Source of the DNA: Oricola cellulosilytica
Lineage (GTDB): Bacteria > Pseudomonadota > Alphaproteobacteria > Rhizobiales > Rhizobiaceae
Direction: 5' to 3'
Assembly: GCF_019966575.1 (NCBI RefSeq)
Contig: NZ_JAINFK010000002.1
Span: 482,332 to 546,331, forward strand
DNA length: 64,000 nucleotides
In this document: piece after piece, positions 43,726 through 53,269 of the stretch
Position numbering within the stretch: the stretch's first letter is position 1
Layout: every line of letters starts with the position of its first letter
Notes under the pieces: model-generated
The model's database searches: none
Seen by the model: only the letters and a program-made list of their open reading frames with translations
What the model was told of the DNA's origin: nothing
Translations under genes and position numbers: made by a program

Positions 43726-45792
43726 TCAGATTTCCGGTTGCCACAAGATTTCGTCGCCGACGGGGAGACCGGCAGCCTGGAGCCCTGATCGCAGACGCAG
43801 CCACGTGTCCCTGTTGCGAATGGGAAAACATTGCAGGAACCACTGCATGATGCGTTCCTCGGTCGGATCCACGTCGACCGACCATAACCGCTGCGTATCG
43901 CGCACGAACAGACGAGCGGTTTGTCGTGCCTCGTCCGTCATGCCGAGCAGACCCTCGGCGGCGGCCTTCCATCCCGGCAGATTGGATATCGAGGGGCTTG
44001 CCCTTCCGGCCGCCATGACGCAACCTTCATAATCGCCGGCCATGAACCTGATCCCCACCAGATAGCTCCAGTGCGGCTGCGGGAGGAACGGCGTGAGGAG
44101 AGTCGCCTTCCCAACCAGCCGTTCGGCTGTCTCGTGGCGATCCATGAAAGCTGCCGCCTGCGCCGCCGACATCAGCAGAGATGGGCTACTGGGATCAAGC
44201 TGCTGGCACAGATCGAGGTGTATCTCCGCGCGCGCGAACCGGCGCAGCATCATGTTGCACCAGGTGGCAGTGAGATGACTTCGTGCGTCCAGCGGATCCA
44301 GTTCTACCGCCTTGCGCACGAGATCCAGTGACTTCTCGTGGATCGCCTCGTCGCGCATCAGTCCAGGCAACACGATGTGCCGCGAATTGTAGATGTTGGC
44401 CAGGCTGCTGTAAGGCGGCGAAAATGCCGGCCACTCCTCGATCACCTGCTCAATCAGCTTTTCGGCCTCGAATTCGGACTTCGGCTGCCAGAACCCCATG
44501 AGGTGCTGCGCCTTAAGCCAGGTCATGTACGGCCTCTGCACGTAATCATGGCTACCAACACCCCGGCGCAAGGCATCGGCGGAGATATATACGTCGAGCG
44601 TCGCGGCGATCCTGCGCGTTATGTCGTTGAGACGCTTGCCCCAATCGTCGACTGAGAAAGAGTACATCTCCGACCACAACATCCGCCCCCGCAACGTGCC
44701 GACCAGGCGGATCGAGATCGCAACATCGTTGCCGTGGTTCACGAAGCTGGCTTCGAGGCGGTAGTCGGGACCGTGCCCGTCCACCGCCTGGTCAGTCGAA
44801 TCAGCCTCGACGACTACCCACTCGCGGATCTTGCTGAGGCAAGTAATAAGTTCACTACGGAAGCCAAATGCAACGAAATGGTCAAGCTGGTCTCCCTCGC
44901 GAGGCATGGAAAAATTCACTGAAATAACCGGCAGCGCCAGGCTATCCTCCACCGTTGCCGTCTTGGTCTTTTTCTTCGGCCGCCCGTTCTCCGATGACAC
45001 TGGTTCAAAACTGCCCATCTTCACACGGGCGATAAGTGCCAGCGTTTCTTCGGATGGCTCCATATCGTATTCGGCCGCGAGGTGATCCCAGAGTTCGGTA
45101 TATTGCCGGATTGCCGCCGCGGTGTTGCCTTTGCGCGCGTAGCTCTCGATAACGGCGCGGTGCGCTTCCTCGTGGCTGGGATCGATTGCGAGCAGTGCCT
45201 CCGCGGCAGCTTCTGCGAGCGGTTCACCCCCTGAATTGCGAACCATGCCTTCAAGAGCCTTGCTTATCTGGGTGCGATAGCGCTGGCGGCTCACTGACAG
45301 CCAGATCTGGAACTCCTCGTCCAGATCGTCGAAGCCCTCGAGGATATTGTCAGGCTGAATCTGACCGGACCGCAATGGAGCGCAGATTTCACCGACCCCA
45401 AGCTGACGCTCTGCGGAAATGACATCGGTGTCGAACGCATCCTCATGAAGCCTGACGTCCGACCTATCAACATCCAGCGGATCTAGCCCGTGATCCTCGA
45501 AGGCTTTCTTGAGTTGTTTCAGACATTGCCGGAGCGAGGACCTCGCATGGTCCGGATCGCTCGCGCTCCAAAGCAAATGGGCGAGACGTTCACGGCTTTC
45601 GGTAAAGGTTCCGCTCAGGACAAGGTAAGCGACCATCGCTTGCGCTTTGCGGCTGGGCAGAACGATCCTGTTGCCCTCAGTGTCAGTGAGCTGAAAACCA
45701 CGAGCGAGAGCAAGTTTCAGCCGACGCTTCGGAGCCGATACGCCTTCAGGGGTCATGTCCACCATTTGACCACGCATCCACTCATAGTTCAT
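43726..45792 (-). CDS. SARP-type transcriptional activator with TPR-like domain
   Basis: A 688-residue protein. The N-terminal winged helix and BTAD of the SARP type span about residues 25-255 (RKAQAMVAYLVLSGTFTESRERLAHLLW, then HARSSLRQCLKQLKKAF). A Lys-rich linker precedes a domain like TolB or nucleotide-cyclase accessory regions (about 290-400). TPR-like helical repeats fill the rest. SARPs activate secondary metabolite genes in actinomycetes; the long form occurs in alphaproteobacteria. It is convergent with the NHLP-like gene and 34 bp downstream of YcaO, so it could be the switch of this locus. The start is uncertain: no ribosome site is seen before ATG 45792. Confidence 0.8.
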   Translation of the reverse strand: MNYEWMRGQMVDMTPEGVSAPKRRLKLALARGFQLTDTEGNRIVLPSRKAQAMVAYLVLSGTFTESRERLAHLLWSASDPDHARSSLRQCLKQLKKAFEDHGLDPLDVDRSDVRLHEDAFDTDVISAERQLGVGEICAPLRSGQIQPDNILEGFDDLDEEFQIWLSVSRQRYRTQISKALEGMVRNSGGEPLAEAAAEALLAIDPSHEEAHRAVIESYARKGNTAAAIRQYTELWDHLAAEYDMEPSEETLALIARVKMGSFEPVSSENGRPKKKTKTATVEDSLALPVISVNFSMPREGDQLDHFVAFGFRSELITCLSKIREWVVVEADSTDQAVDGHGPDYRLEASFVNHGNDVAISIRLVGTLRGRMLWSEMYSFSVDDWGKRLNDITRRIAATLDVYISADALRRGVGSHDYVQRPYMTWLKAQHLMGFWQPKSEFEAEKLIEQVIEEWPAFSPPYSSLANIYNSRHIVLPGLMRDEAIHEKSLDLVRKAVELDPLDARSHLTATWCNMMLRRFARAEIHLDLCQQLDPSSPSLLMSAAQAAAFMDRHETAERLVGKATLLTPFLPQPHWSYLVGIRFMAGDYEGCVMAAGRASPSISNLPGWKAAAEGLLGMTDEARQTARLFVRDTQRLWSVDVDPTEERIMQWFLQCFPIRNRDTWLRLRSGLQAAGLPVGDEILWQPEI

Positions 45793-45826
45793 CTGGGAGT
45801 ACCGAATTACCTGACCACAGGGAAGC

Positions 45827-47002
45827 CTATATCAATGGAACGTCCCTCCAAAGTCCGCCTTCAACGGGCGGCCTTTTCCGCCCGCCGGGTACGACGGAAG
45901 AATGGCCCAGCCGGGATGAAAGAAACTGCGGACAGGTCACCCGGACGGCATGGACGCCGGACGGTGCCCGATCAGGCACTTGGACGAATACGCTTTCCGT
46001 CTTGCGCATGACCGTGTCCATGAAGGCATTCTCACGCTGACTCGCTGGCTGGATCAGGGAGACGTCGGGCGGCCCCAACGTGGGCAAGTCAAGACCTTCC
46101 AGAAAGGGCAGATGCGTGTGTGGCGGCGGGACTCCGGGCTCATGCCTCATTCGCAACCGTGTGAGCGAGATTGCCAAATTCACCTGTGCCATTTCCAGGA
46201 ACGCCCGGCCAACGGCTTCAGCCACGGACAATCGCGCAGCGTAGCCGATTGCCCTCGCGCGACCTGTACGGTCGATATGGGCGGCTGCCACGACATGGGC
46301 AGGATATTCGGACGATAGGCGGAAAAACGTGGTCGTGCGGAGAAGTGGGCCGGCCGCGCCTGACAACCGACCGGCCAGATCGGCGCCGCCATCACGCCCG
46401 AGGTCGAGAGGGCTCGCCGGCACTCCTTCGCGCCACCATCGGGCGGCTGCATCCCGCTCCACGAGTTCGAGTGTTGCCGCTAACAGCGCCTTTTCCAGCG
46501 ACGCATGAACCGCTGCGCCCTCGCTGGGCGGTTGGCGCGAATTTCGAGCACGAAAGCGAAGAAATCTCTCCTTCTGCTCCGGCGTCGGCTCGGCGAGGCG
46601 GGCTATCCCCCCTTCCCAACCTGATAACACCTGCAAAACTGTGCCAGTCGATCGGGTGGCCAAATGTTCGAAAGACTCGCCGATGCAGGCCAGAAACGCC
46701 TCGCCCGGCGAGAAGCCTATCCCGTTCGCTCCGGTCGATTTCTCCGAGCTGTCGGCCGACGGCATCGTCGCCCCAATCGAGGTCAGTTTCGAAGCACCTG
46801 GCACCGGCAGCTCGAACATGTCCGGGAGTTCACAGGCGCGCTGCAATGCCGAAACAAGAAACGGACGGCTTATGCGGGAGGCACGCGCCTCAAATGCGAT
46901 CGCTAAAACGGGATGAGAGGGAAAGGGGAAGGCTGCAGGTTCACCGGCCTCCTCCAGCCACGTCAAAATCCCGGACAACAGTTCGGTCGAATAAAGGTTC
47001 AT
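45827..47002 (-). CDS. YcaO family cyclodehydratase-like protein
   Basis: A 391-residue YcaO-domain protein. YcaO enzymes use ATP to activate peptide amides, forming azolines, thioamides or related changes. Visible motifs are SPGEAFLACIGESFEHLAT (about 100-118), SLEKALLAATLELVERDAAARWW (the E-x3-ER metal/ATP region), and ARLSVAEAVGRAFLEMAQVNLAIS (the A-x2-E-x-x-Q region). The C-terminus VHAVRVTCPQ is typical, but a proline-rich PxPxP end is absent. No E1-like or TfuA partner is adjacent. ATG 47002 forms an ATGA junction with a short upstream frame. It is upstream of the SARP gene on the same strand. Confidence 0.85.
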   Translation of the reverse strand: MNLYSTELLSGILTWLEEAGEPAAFPFPSHPVLAIAFEARASRISRPFLVSALQRACELPDMFELPVPGASKLTSIGATMPSADSSEKSTGANGIGFSPGEAFLACIGESFEHLATRSTGTVLQVLSGWEGGIARLAEPTPEQKERFLRFRARNSRQPPSEGAAVHASLEKALLAATLELVERDAAARWWREGVPASPLDLGRDGGADLAGRLSGAAGPLLRTTTFFRLSSEYPAHVVAAAHIDRTGRARAIGYAARLSVAEAVGRAFLEMAQVNLAISLTRLRMRHEPGVPPPHTHLPFLEGLDLPTLGPPDVSLIQPASQRENAFMDTVMRKTESVFVQVPDRAPSGVHAVRVTCPQFLSSRLGHSSVVPGGRKRPPVEGGLWRDVPLI

Positions 47003-47124
47003 CGATCCGCATCCGCCTCCCCTCCAGACGCGGGGCGGCAATGAAGATTGCGGCGCACAAGACGAAGGAAATCACCAGACATGCGCGGAGGAAACAACTT
47101 CAAGTGCGCGGTCGTAAGAGACAT
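46999..47124 (-). CDS. 41-residue frame translationally coupled to YcaO
   Basis: A frame from ATG 47124 to TGA 46999-47001 that overlaps the YcaO start in an ATGA junction. It encodes 41 residues (start MSLTTAHLKLFPPRMSG, then LVRRNLHCRPASGG) with one cysteine. The upstream ribosome signal is weak. It could be a leader peptide, a small substrate or chance. I list it because its end is exactly where a coupled gene would end. Confidence 0.3.
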   Translation of the reverse strand: MSLTTAHLKLFPPRMSGDFLRLVRRNLHCRPASGGEADADR

Positions 47125-47525
47125 AGTGAAATCAACACAATAACCCACACTGGCCGGAGCGTGGCAAGTCTTCATCAAAGTCAAGCGAATCATTCATCAT
47201 CTTGCACCGCACAATTCTGACGACGGAAAAAATCCAGGAATTTCTGTATCTTAAGAACGATTACCTCACTGGGTCATCAAAAATTCCGCCAAAACCCGGA
47301 GGTAAATTGCCGGCTTGATTAGAGATAAAACTAAATCAAGTATTCTACGGAGCCATATTCCCGGGCGTAAGGCGGTGCGTTCGATTAGCAAATATTAAAT
47401 GCAACTTCTCCGAAATGCAGTTAGTTAACCGAAATTGTGTCTCGATGCTCCTTTCTGCCTTGACATCCTCGGGGAGACGTTCAGAACGTTGGTATTTGGC
47501 AACGATCCAGAGCCACCATATCCTC
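47125..47525. other. AT-rich divergent regulatory region
   Basis: About 400 bp of visibly AT-rich DNA between the YcaO transcript (minus) and the LuxR gene (plus). It likely contains both promoters. Several A- and T-rich tracts occur near 47225-47290 and 47390-47400. No convincing gene is present apart from the short frame listed. The composition contrasts with core genes and supports an accessory origin. Confidence 0.5.
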
Positions 47526-48266
47526 ATGCTTAAAAATGTTGGTGCCTTGAACGACATATCCGATGCCGATCTCGTGAGCGAGATCGCGAAATGCGAAACC
47601 AGCTACGACATATTGCGGCTTGCCCGGGAAATAACCAAGCAGCACGGCTACGATTTTTTTTCGATCTCGCGTTTGCCGACCGGAGACGAGAGATATTTGT
47701 CCAACCTGTCGATCGTCAGCAACTGGCCGCCTGAACTTGTAAGCACGTTCGATCAACTGGGACTTCTGGACGACTGCTCAATCTTTGAGGGCCTGCGCAA
47801 AAGCACCCGTCCGCTGGTGTGGAATCTCGAGGATGTGGCAGACGTCAGTTCCGGCCAAAAAGGCGCGATGATTTACGACCTGTTCTCGACCTTCGGGTTG
47901 AAGAAGGGAGTATTCTTCTCCACCCACGAACCCTCCGGGAGACGGGGCACCATTTCATTTTCTGGCACGAGGGACGCGCCCACCGAGACAGAGATGATGG
48001 AGTTGAGTTACCTCTCCAACCTTCTGTACGAGAGAGTCGTCGAGATCAGGGCTCCCGCGCAAGCGCCGGAACAATTGCTGAGCGTGCGAGAGCGCGAGTG
48101 TCTCGTCTGGACGTCGGCCGGAAAGACAAGTGCCGAGATCGCGGCAATTCTCGAGCTCTCCGAACATACGGTTAACCATTACTTAAGTGCGGCATGCCAA
48201 AAGCTGGGGGCAGTAAATCGGGCCCATGCGGTTGCAAAATCCATAAGGTCCGGCCTCCTCGATTAG
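47526..48266 (+). CDS. LuxR family regulator with autoinducer-binding-like domain
   Basis: A 246-residue regulator from ATG 47526; ATG 47445 and ATG 47415 are possible starts. The N-terminal half resembles an acyl-homoserine lactone-binding domain, but positions expected to hold W, Y and DP read SNWPPELVSTFDQLGLLDDCSIF, so the pocket is only partly conserved. The C-terminal helix-turn-helix is LSVRERECLVWTSAGKTSAEIAAILELSEHTVNHYL. There is no LuxI nearby, so it is a solo. It is divergent from YcaO and followed by a PAS gene after 21 bp. Confidence 0.82.
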   Translation: MLKNVGALNDISDADLVSEIAKCETSYDILRLAREITKQHGYDFFSISRLPTGDERYLSNLSIVSNWPPELVSTFDQLGLLDDCSIFEGLRKSTRPLVWNLEDVADVSSGQKGAMIYDLFSTFGLKKGVFFSTHEPSGRRGTISFSGTRDAPTETEMMELSYLSNLLYERVVEIRAPAQAPEQLLSVRERECLVWTSAGKTSAEIAAILELSEHTVNHYLSAACQKLGAVNRAHAVAKSIRSGLLD

Positions 48267-48287
48267 TGACCTTTTCGGAACAACAGC

Positions 48288-48755
48288 ATGACAGAGTCCG
48301 CTGATCCGCAACTTTACATAGAAGTCGTCGATAAACCCAGGGAGCCTCAATCCCTGGAGGAAATCGGCCTTTCCGACGCAAATCTCCTCGACGCGCTATC
48401 CCAGTTCGACCTTTACGGCGTCTGGCGGCTCGAGTTGGAAACAGGCCTCCTTTACTGGTCACCTGACGTCTTCAAGATCCACGAGATGTCATACGCAAAG
48501 GGTCCTGTGGATTTGCGACGCGCTATCGAGGCGTACCATCCGGACGATCGGGAACTGGTTACCAGTTGCGTCGATCAGGCAGCGAAACGGAAGTCGGGGT
48601 TCCGGTTCGTGCTCCGCCTCAGGAGGCCTGGCGGCACCTATAAGCTCGTCAAGTCGAACGGGCGCTACCGGAAGCGCGCCGATGGCACCGAAGAGGTTTA
48701 CGGGACCTTTTCCGAGTTTCAACCCCCGGTTCGAGCCGTCGCCTTCGACAAGTAA
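48288..48755 (+). CDS. single PAS domain protein
   Basis: A 155-residue protein made of one PAS-3 type domain (about residues 38-140: FDLYGVWRLELETGLLYWSPDVFKIHEMS, then IEAYHPDDRELVTSCVDQAAKRKSGFRFVLRLRRPGGTYKLVKSNGRY). No output domain follows, so it would act as a sensor partner of another protein. It is 21 bp behind the LuxR gene, making LuxR the likely partner. Its ligand is unknown. Confidence 0.85.
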   Translation: MTESADPQLYIEVVDKPREPQSLEEIGLSDANLLDALSQFDLYGVWRLELETGLLYWSPDVFKIHEMSYAKGPVDLRRAIEAYHPDDRELVTSCVDQAAKRKSGFRFVLRLRRPGGTYKLVKSNGRYRKRADGTEEVYGTFSEFQPPVRAVAFDK

Positions 48756-48773
48756 TCGAAGGACTGTCCGGCC

Positions 48774-51026
48774 TCAGTCTTCTGTCTCCGTCACTTTCCC
48801 GGCGGGCTGTTTTTCGATTGTTGCGGGTTGCGGCTCCTCCGGGGGCCGCACATACACGCGGTGCGGATAGGGAATCTCGATGCCCTTCTCGTCGAAGACG
48901 CCCTTGACGATCTCGGTATAGGCGCGGCCAACTGCCCACTGCTGGCCGGGCCGCGTCTTTATGCGGGCACGAATGTTGACCGAGCTGTCGGCGAGAGCCA
49001 CGACGCCCTGCATCTCGAACGGCCCGGAGATGGACGCACCGTGCTCGGTCGCCTTGAGCCGCTCGAATGCTTCTTCCATAGCCTCCTTCACTGCCGGAAC
49101 GTGCTCCTTGTAGGCCACGCCGATTTCCGCCACGTGGTAGGCAAACCGTTTCATGAAGTTCGAGACAGTGTCGACCGCGCTGAACGGCACGATATGGTAG
49201 ACGCCGTTCAGGTCACGCACACCGACTGATCGAATCGTCAGCTTTTCAACGGCGCCCGTCGTCCCTGCGACGGTCACGACATCGCCTTCATTGATCGCGT
49301 TTTCGAGCTGGATGAATATTCCGGTGATGATGTCCTGCACCAACTTCTGCGCTCCGAAGCCGATGGCCAGGCCGATAACGCCGGCGCCGGCCAGCAACGG
49401 CGCTATATCGATCCCGAGTTGCGAGAGTGCCATCATCGAACCGAACACGACGGCAACCACGCTGAAGGCGTTCTTGAACAGCGACAGCAAGGTACGCGTT
49501 CTGGCAGTCACGTTTTTGCCCGGAAGATCGAGCGTCAGGCGATTGTCGATCCACGAGACGACCAGAGCCCAAACGACGAGAACGCCCGCGATAATCAGGA
49601 TCGCGCTCATGAACCGTCCCGACAAGTCAAGCGCCTGATCGCGCCCGAGGAGGGATTCGACGTCGATCGCGCGCCATGCGTCGAGAACGTAGATCATCGC
49701 GGCCAGCACGACGAAGACGGCAACGATTCTGAAGATCAACGGCATGAAGACGTTGAGCTTGCCGCCGAAGCCGGGCAGCGAATGCTCGAGCCAGGCAGGC
49801 GCAGCGATCCGGGCGCGGGCGGGGGTTCCGATAAAGCGGAACGCAAGCGCTACGAGGGCACCAGCGATGACGGTGCGCACCGTTGCGCCGCCGATCAGGT
49901 CCCCCATCAACGCCGGATAAACGACGGCGATCACGTAGCACACCGCGACATAAAAATAGGCAAGAGGCGGCCAGAGCTTCTGCCAGAGCGGAATGCGGTC
50001 ACCGGCCTCCGCATCGGCGGGTTCCTGAGGCGGCGTACCCTCAGCCGGCTGCGCCAGGGCATCTTCGCGAATCATTCGCGACACCTGGCGGATCGCGAAA
50101 ATTGCGAGGCCGGCGGCAAGTGTCACCACGATCAGGCGGAGCGACCTTCCGAACAGGAAAGTCGTCCACAAATTGGCGATCGGAACGGCAACCGTCAGGC
50201 CGTAGACCAGCAGACCGGCAATCAATGAGAGCCAGCGATAGGCGGTGGCCTGCACCGGCTGCGACAAATTGAGCAGGGCATGGTCCGGGCGCCGCGGCCG
50301 CACGAAGAGCCGAATGACGATGCCGACTGCGCCGGCAACCAGAAAGGCGTTGAGATAAAGCGACTGCTCCACGGTGATCAGTCCGCCGCCGAAGGCCGTG
50401 ATCGCAATGACGTTGCCGGCCGCATAGGCGATCGCAAGCGCCAAGCCGTCAGCCAGAAGGTTGATCAGGACGGTCAGGGTCGCCCTTACCGCCCTGGTTT
50501 TCGCCCGGATCCATTTCTGCGGCTGGATCAGGCGCGCCAGGATGAAACTGGCGAGCCAGAAAACCAGTACGGTGGCGACGATCGTGCCGAGGAGCGGCAG
50601 CGCATTTTCATTCATGCGTCGGCGCTTTTCGTCCGGAAGCGTCGCAAAAAGCGTTTCGATTCCCCGCAGGTCACGCCAGACCTGCTGCACGCTGGCGTAA
50701 GCCCCTTGCACCATGCCGGTCGTCGCCTCGGCGACGGAACGCACCAGAGACGAATCCGCGGACTGGGTTGCAGCCTCCGGGCCGGATGCAGCCTGTTCCT
50801 CCGCCTGCAGTCCCTCCAGCCGCTCGATCAATTCGGCGCGTGCAGCGTCATCCTTGATGATGTCGACGAGGGTGTCGATCGCGCTTCCGACCTCGGGCGC
50901 GGTCTCCGCCGACACACCGTCGCTCGACGTAAACAGCGACTGCGCCGACGCAGGAACCATCGCCGCGGCGAGGCAAACCGAGAGAACCAGAACCAGGAAG
51001 CGGAAAGGAGGAGTCGTGGCCAGCAT
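48774..51026 (-). CDS. large MscS-family mechanosensitive channel
   Basis: A 750-residue inner-membrane protein with a signal peptide (FRFLVLVLSVCLAAAMVPASA), a periplasmic helical region and about eight or nine membrane helices. The MscS pore and cytoplasmic domains lie at about 500-740: LGIDIAPLLAGAGVIGLAIGFGAQKLVQDIITGIFIQLENAINEGD and VGVRDLNGVYHIVPFSAVDTV. It resembles the YbiO class and releases solutes on hypo-osmotic shock. It is divergent from tamA. Confidence 0.9.
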   Translation of the reverse strand: MLATTPPFRFLVLVLSVCLAAAMVPASAQSLFTSSDGVSAETAPEVGSAIDTLVDIIKDDAARAELIERLEGLQAEEQAASGPEAATQSADSSLVRSVAEATTGMVQGAYASVQQVWRDLRGIETLFATLPDEKRRRMNENALPLLGTIVATVLVFWLASFILARLIQPQKWIRAKTRAVRATLTVLINLLADGLALAIAYAAGNVIAITAFGGGLITVEQSLYLNAFLVAGAVGIVIRLFVRPRRPDHALLNLSQPVQATAYRWLSLIAGLLVYGLTVAVPIANLWTTFLFGRSLRLIVVTLAAGLAIFAIRQVSRMIREDALAQPAEGTPPQEPADAEAGDRIPLWQKLWPPLAYFYVAVCYVIAVVYPALMGDLIGGATVRTVIAGALVALAFRFIGTPARARIAAPAWLEHSLPGFGGKLNVFMPLIFRIVAVFVVLAAMIYVLDAWRAIDVESLLGRDQALDLSGRFMSAILIIAGVLVVWALVVSWIDNRLTLDLPGKNVTARTRTLLSLFKNAFSVVAVVFGSMMALSQLGIDIAPLLAGAGVIGLAIGFGAQKLVQDIITGIFIQLENAINEGDVVTVAGTTGAVEKLTIRSVGVRDLNGVYHIVPFSAVDTVSNFMKRFAYHVAEIGVAYKEHVPAVKEAMEEAFERLKATEHGASISGPFEMQGVVALADSSVNIRARIKTRPGQQWAVGRAYTEIVKGVFDEKGIEIPYPHRVYVRPPEEPQPATIEKQPAGKVTETED

Positions 51027-51289
51027 GAGATCCGTGTCGTCAGGAAATGTCCGGAGCCAGACCTAACCGATTATGCGCCCACAGCAACCTGTACCCCGCA
51101 GCGACCCGGCATCACAGAGGCGTTAACACAATTCCTAAACTTTTCGTTATTTTCCCCGCCCGCCTCTATATAGTGCAGCCTGACAGTCGGGTGTCCGGTG
51201 TTTCGCGCGGCGAACGCGCACTGCGTCGCCGCCGCTTTTCTGTCGCAAGCGGATGTATTAGTAGCGGGCAACAGGACACGAGCGCCGGA
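51027..51289. other. divergent intergenic region between the MscS gene and tamA
   Basis: 263 bp. It holds a CTATATAG-like segment near 51170 and the possible starts of tamA. No gene or structured RNA is recognised. Confidence 0.4.
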
Positions 51290-53269
51290 TTGACTACACG
51301 TTACGCGACATTGCGACCGAGATCTCGGCGCCGCGAACAACTGAAGGTGCGCTTCGCGGCGACATTCGGTGTGCTGGCGCTCGCCAGCCTTTCGGTGGTT
51401 TGGGTCCCCGCACCCGCGGCCGCGCTGGAACTTTTCGGATTGTGCCTGTTTGGGAAGTGCACGCCGAAGGACGAAAGCGACGGGCTGATCGACCCCAAAT
51501 CGTATGATCTGACGATGACCGTTCTGGTGAACGGCGCGGAAGACCGGGATCTCGAAAAGGCCGTCAAGAATGCATCGCTGTTGTGGCTGGAGCGAGAGAA
51601 ACCCGCCGCCGGCTCAGCTGGACTGCTCACGCGCGCGAAGGCTGACTACAAGCGCATCCTTGCCGCGCTCTACAACGACGCGCGGTATTCCGGGGAGATC
51701 TCGATTACATGGCAGGGCCGCGAGGTGTCCGGCCTGCCGGCGGGAACCGACTTTCCAGAGAATGCGCAATTCGAGGTGCTGGTCAACGCAGAGGACCGCT
51801 TTGCGTTCGGGGTGGCCGACATCGTGAACCCGGCTCCGCCCTCCCTCGACCGGCGGGACCGGGTTGCGTCCCCGGCCGAGGAAGGTTTCCTCCCGGGTGA
51901 GCCCGCCTATGCGGGAACGGTCAAGCGCGCAGGCCGTCTTGCTGTCCGGGCGTGGCGGCAACAGGGCCATGCAAAGGCCGAAGTTACCGACCAGGCGATC
52001 ACGGCGCGCCATAACGAGAAGCTTTTGAACGCGCGGCTTACCATCGCTCCGGGACCGCGCGCCGTTTATGGCCCCGTTAGCGTCTCCGGGACGAAGCGCA
52101 TGCACGCGCCTTTCGTTGCCCGGCAGACGGGGCTGATTGAGGGTCAGGAGTACGATCCGGACGACGTGAAGCGCGCTGAAGAGCGCCTTCAGAGACTGGG
52201 CGTCTTCCGTTCGATCTCGCTGAAAGAGGACGAGGATATCGGGCCGGACGGTACCCTTCCCTTTTCGCTTACGGTCCAGGAGCGCAAGCTGCGCCGGATC
52301 GGCATCGGTGCGACCGTATCGACCATCGACGGCGTCGGCGCTGAAGCATTCTGGTTGCACCGCAACCTGTTCGGGCGCGCCGAACGTCTTCGCTTCGACG
52401 CCCGTGTTTCGGGGATCGGCGACACGATCGACTACAAGGAATTCGACTACTATCTCGGCTCGACCCTTACCCTGCCGGGCCGCTTCACGCCTGACACCGA
52501 TGTAACGATCAAGACCTTCGCGGAACGCGAGGTGCTCGATCTCTATACCAAGAATCGGCTCGCGGGGTCCGTTTATGCGGAGCATTTCTACAGCGACGAG
52601 GTTACGCTTCGCGCGGGTAAATTCGTCAGTTATGGAGAATACGACGATGTCTTCGGCGTTCGCCGCTTCGGCGTTGTGGGAGGCGAGATCGGCGCGAGAT
52701 ATGACACACGCGACAACGAACTTGACCCGACGCGCGGCTTTCTGGTCGATCTGGCTGCCAAGCCCTTCTACGAATGGGAATTCGGAAACGCCATCGGCAA
52801 GGCCGAGGCCGAAGCGCGCATGTTTGTTGGTCTTGGCCCGGACGACCGCACGGTGCTCGCGGCGCGATTGAAGGTCGGTTCGATCGTCGGCGCGCCAATC
52901 GTGGAAATTCCTTCGGACGAACTGTTTCTTGCGGGCGGCGGCACCTCGGTTCGCGGCTATCCCTACCGGAGCATCGGGGTTCCGGCCCCTGGAGGCGGCA
53001 TATCGGGCGGGCGGTCGCTGTTCGAGACATCGGCTGAAATCCGCCAGGGAATCACGAAGTCGATCGGGCTGGTCGGGTTCGTTGATGCGGCGCAGGTGGA
53101 TGCCGGATCGATACCCGACTTTTCCGGCGACATCCGCGTCGGAGCAGGCCTTGGCGTTCGCTACAATACCGGCCTCGGGCCGATCCGCCTCGACGTGGCC
53201 GTGCCCCTCAACCGGCAGCCCGGCGATCCGGCCTTCGCGATCTACGCCGGAATTGGACAGGCATTCTGA
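51290..53269 (+). CDS. tamA: TamA, outer-membrane assembly module subunit
   Basis: A 659-residue Omp85-family protein. TamA works with TamB in transport of autotransporters and lipids to the outer membrane. A signal peptide (VRFAATFGVLALASLSVVWVPAPAAA) precedes POTRA domains (about residues 55-330), then a beta-barrel with the Omp85 motif VRGYPYRSIG and the terminal phenylalanine in GIGQAF. The start is TTG 51290 or GTG 51347. The frame remains open to 51047 without signal features. tamB starts within the stop codon. Confidence 0.88.
   Translation: MTTRYATLRPRSRRREQLKVRFAATFGVLALASLSVVWVPAPAAALELFGLCLFGKCTPKDESDGLIDPKSYDLTMTVLVNGAEDRDLEKAVKNASLLWLEREKPAAGSAGLLTRAKADYKRILAALYNDARYSGEISITWQGREVSGLPAGTDFPENAQFEVLVNAEDRFAFGVADIVNPAPPSLDRRDRVASPAEEGFLPGEPAYAGTVKRAGRLAVRAWRQQGHAKAEVTDQAITARHNEKLLNARLTIAPGPRAVYGPVSVSGTKRMHAPFVARQTGLIEGQEYDPDDVKRAEERLQRLGVFRSISLKEDEDIGPDGTLPFSLTVQERKLRRIGIGATVSTIDGVGAEAFWLHRNLFGRAERLRFDARVSGIGDTIDYKEFDYYLGSTLTLPGRFTPDTDVTIKTFAEREVLDLYTKNRLAGSVYAEHFYSDEVTLRAGKFVSYGEYDDVFGVRRFGVVGGEIGARYDTRDNELDPTRGFLVDLAAKPFYEWEFGNAIGKAEAEARMFVGLGPDDRTVLAARLKVGSIVGAPIVEIPSDELFLAGGGTSVRGYPYRSIGVPAPGGGISGGRSLFETSAEIRQGITKSIGLVGFVDAAQVDAGSIPDFSGDIRVGAGLGVRYNTGLGPIRLDVAVPLNRQPGDPAFAIYAGIGQAF

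Noticed and set aside
51047-51289. N-terminal extension of TamA
   Set aside because: No signal peptide or ribosome site; the export signal begins after 51347.
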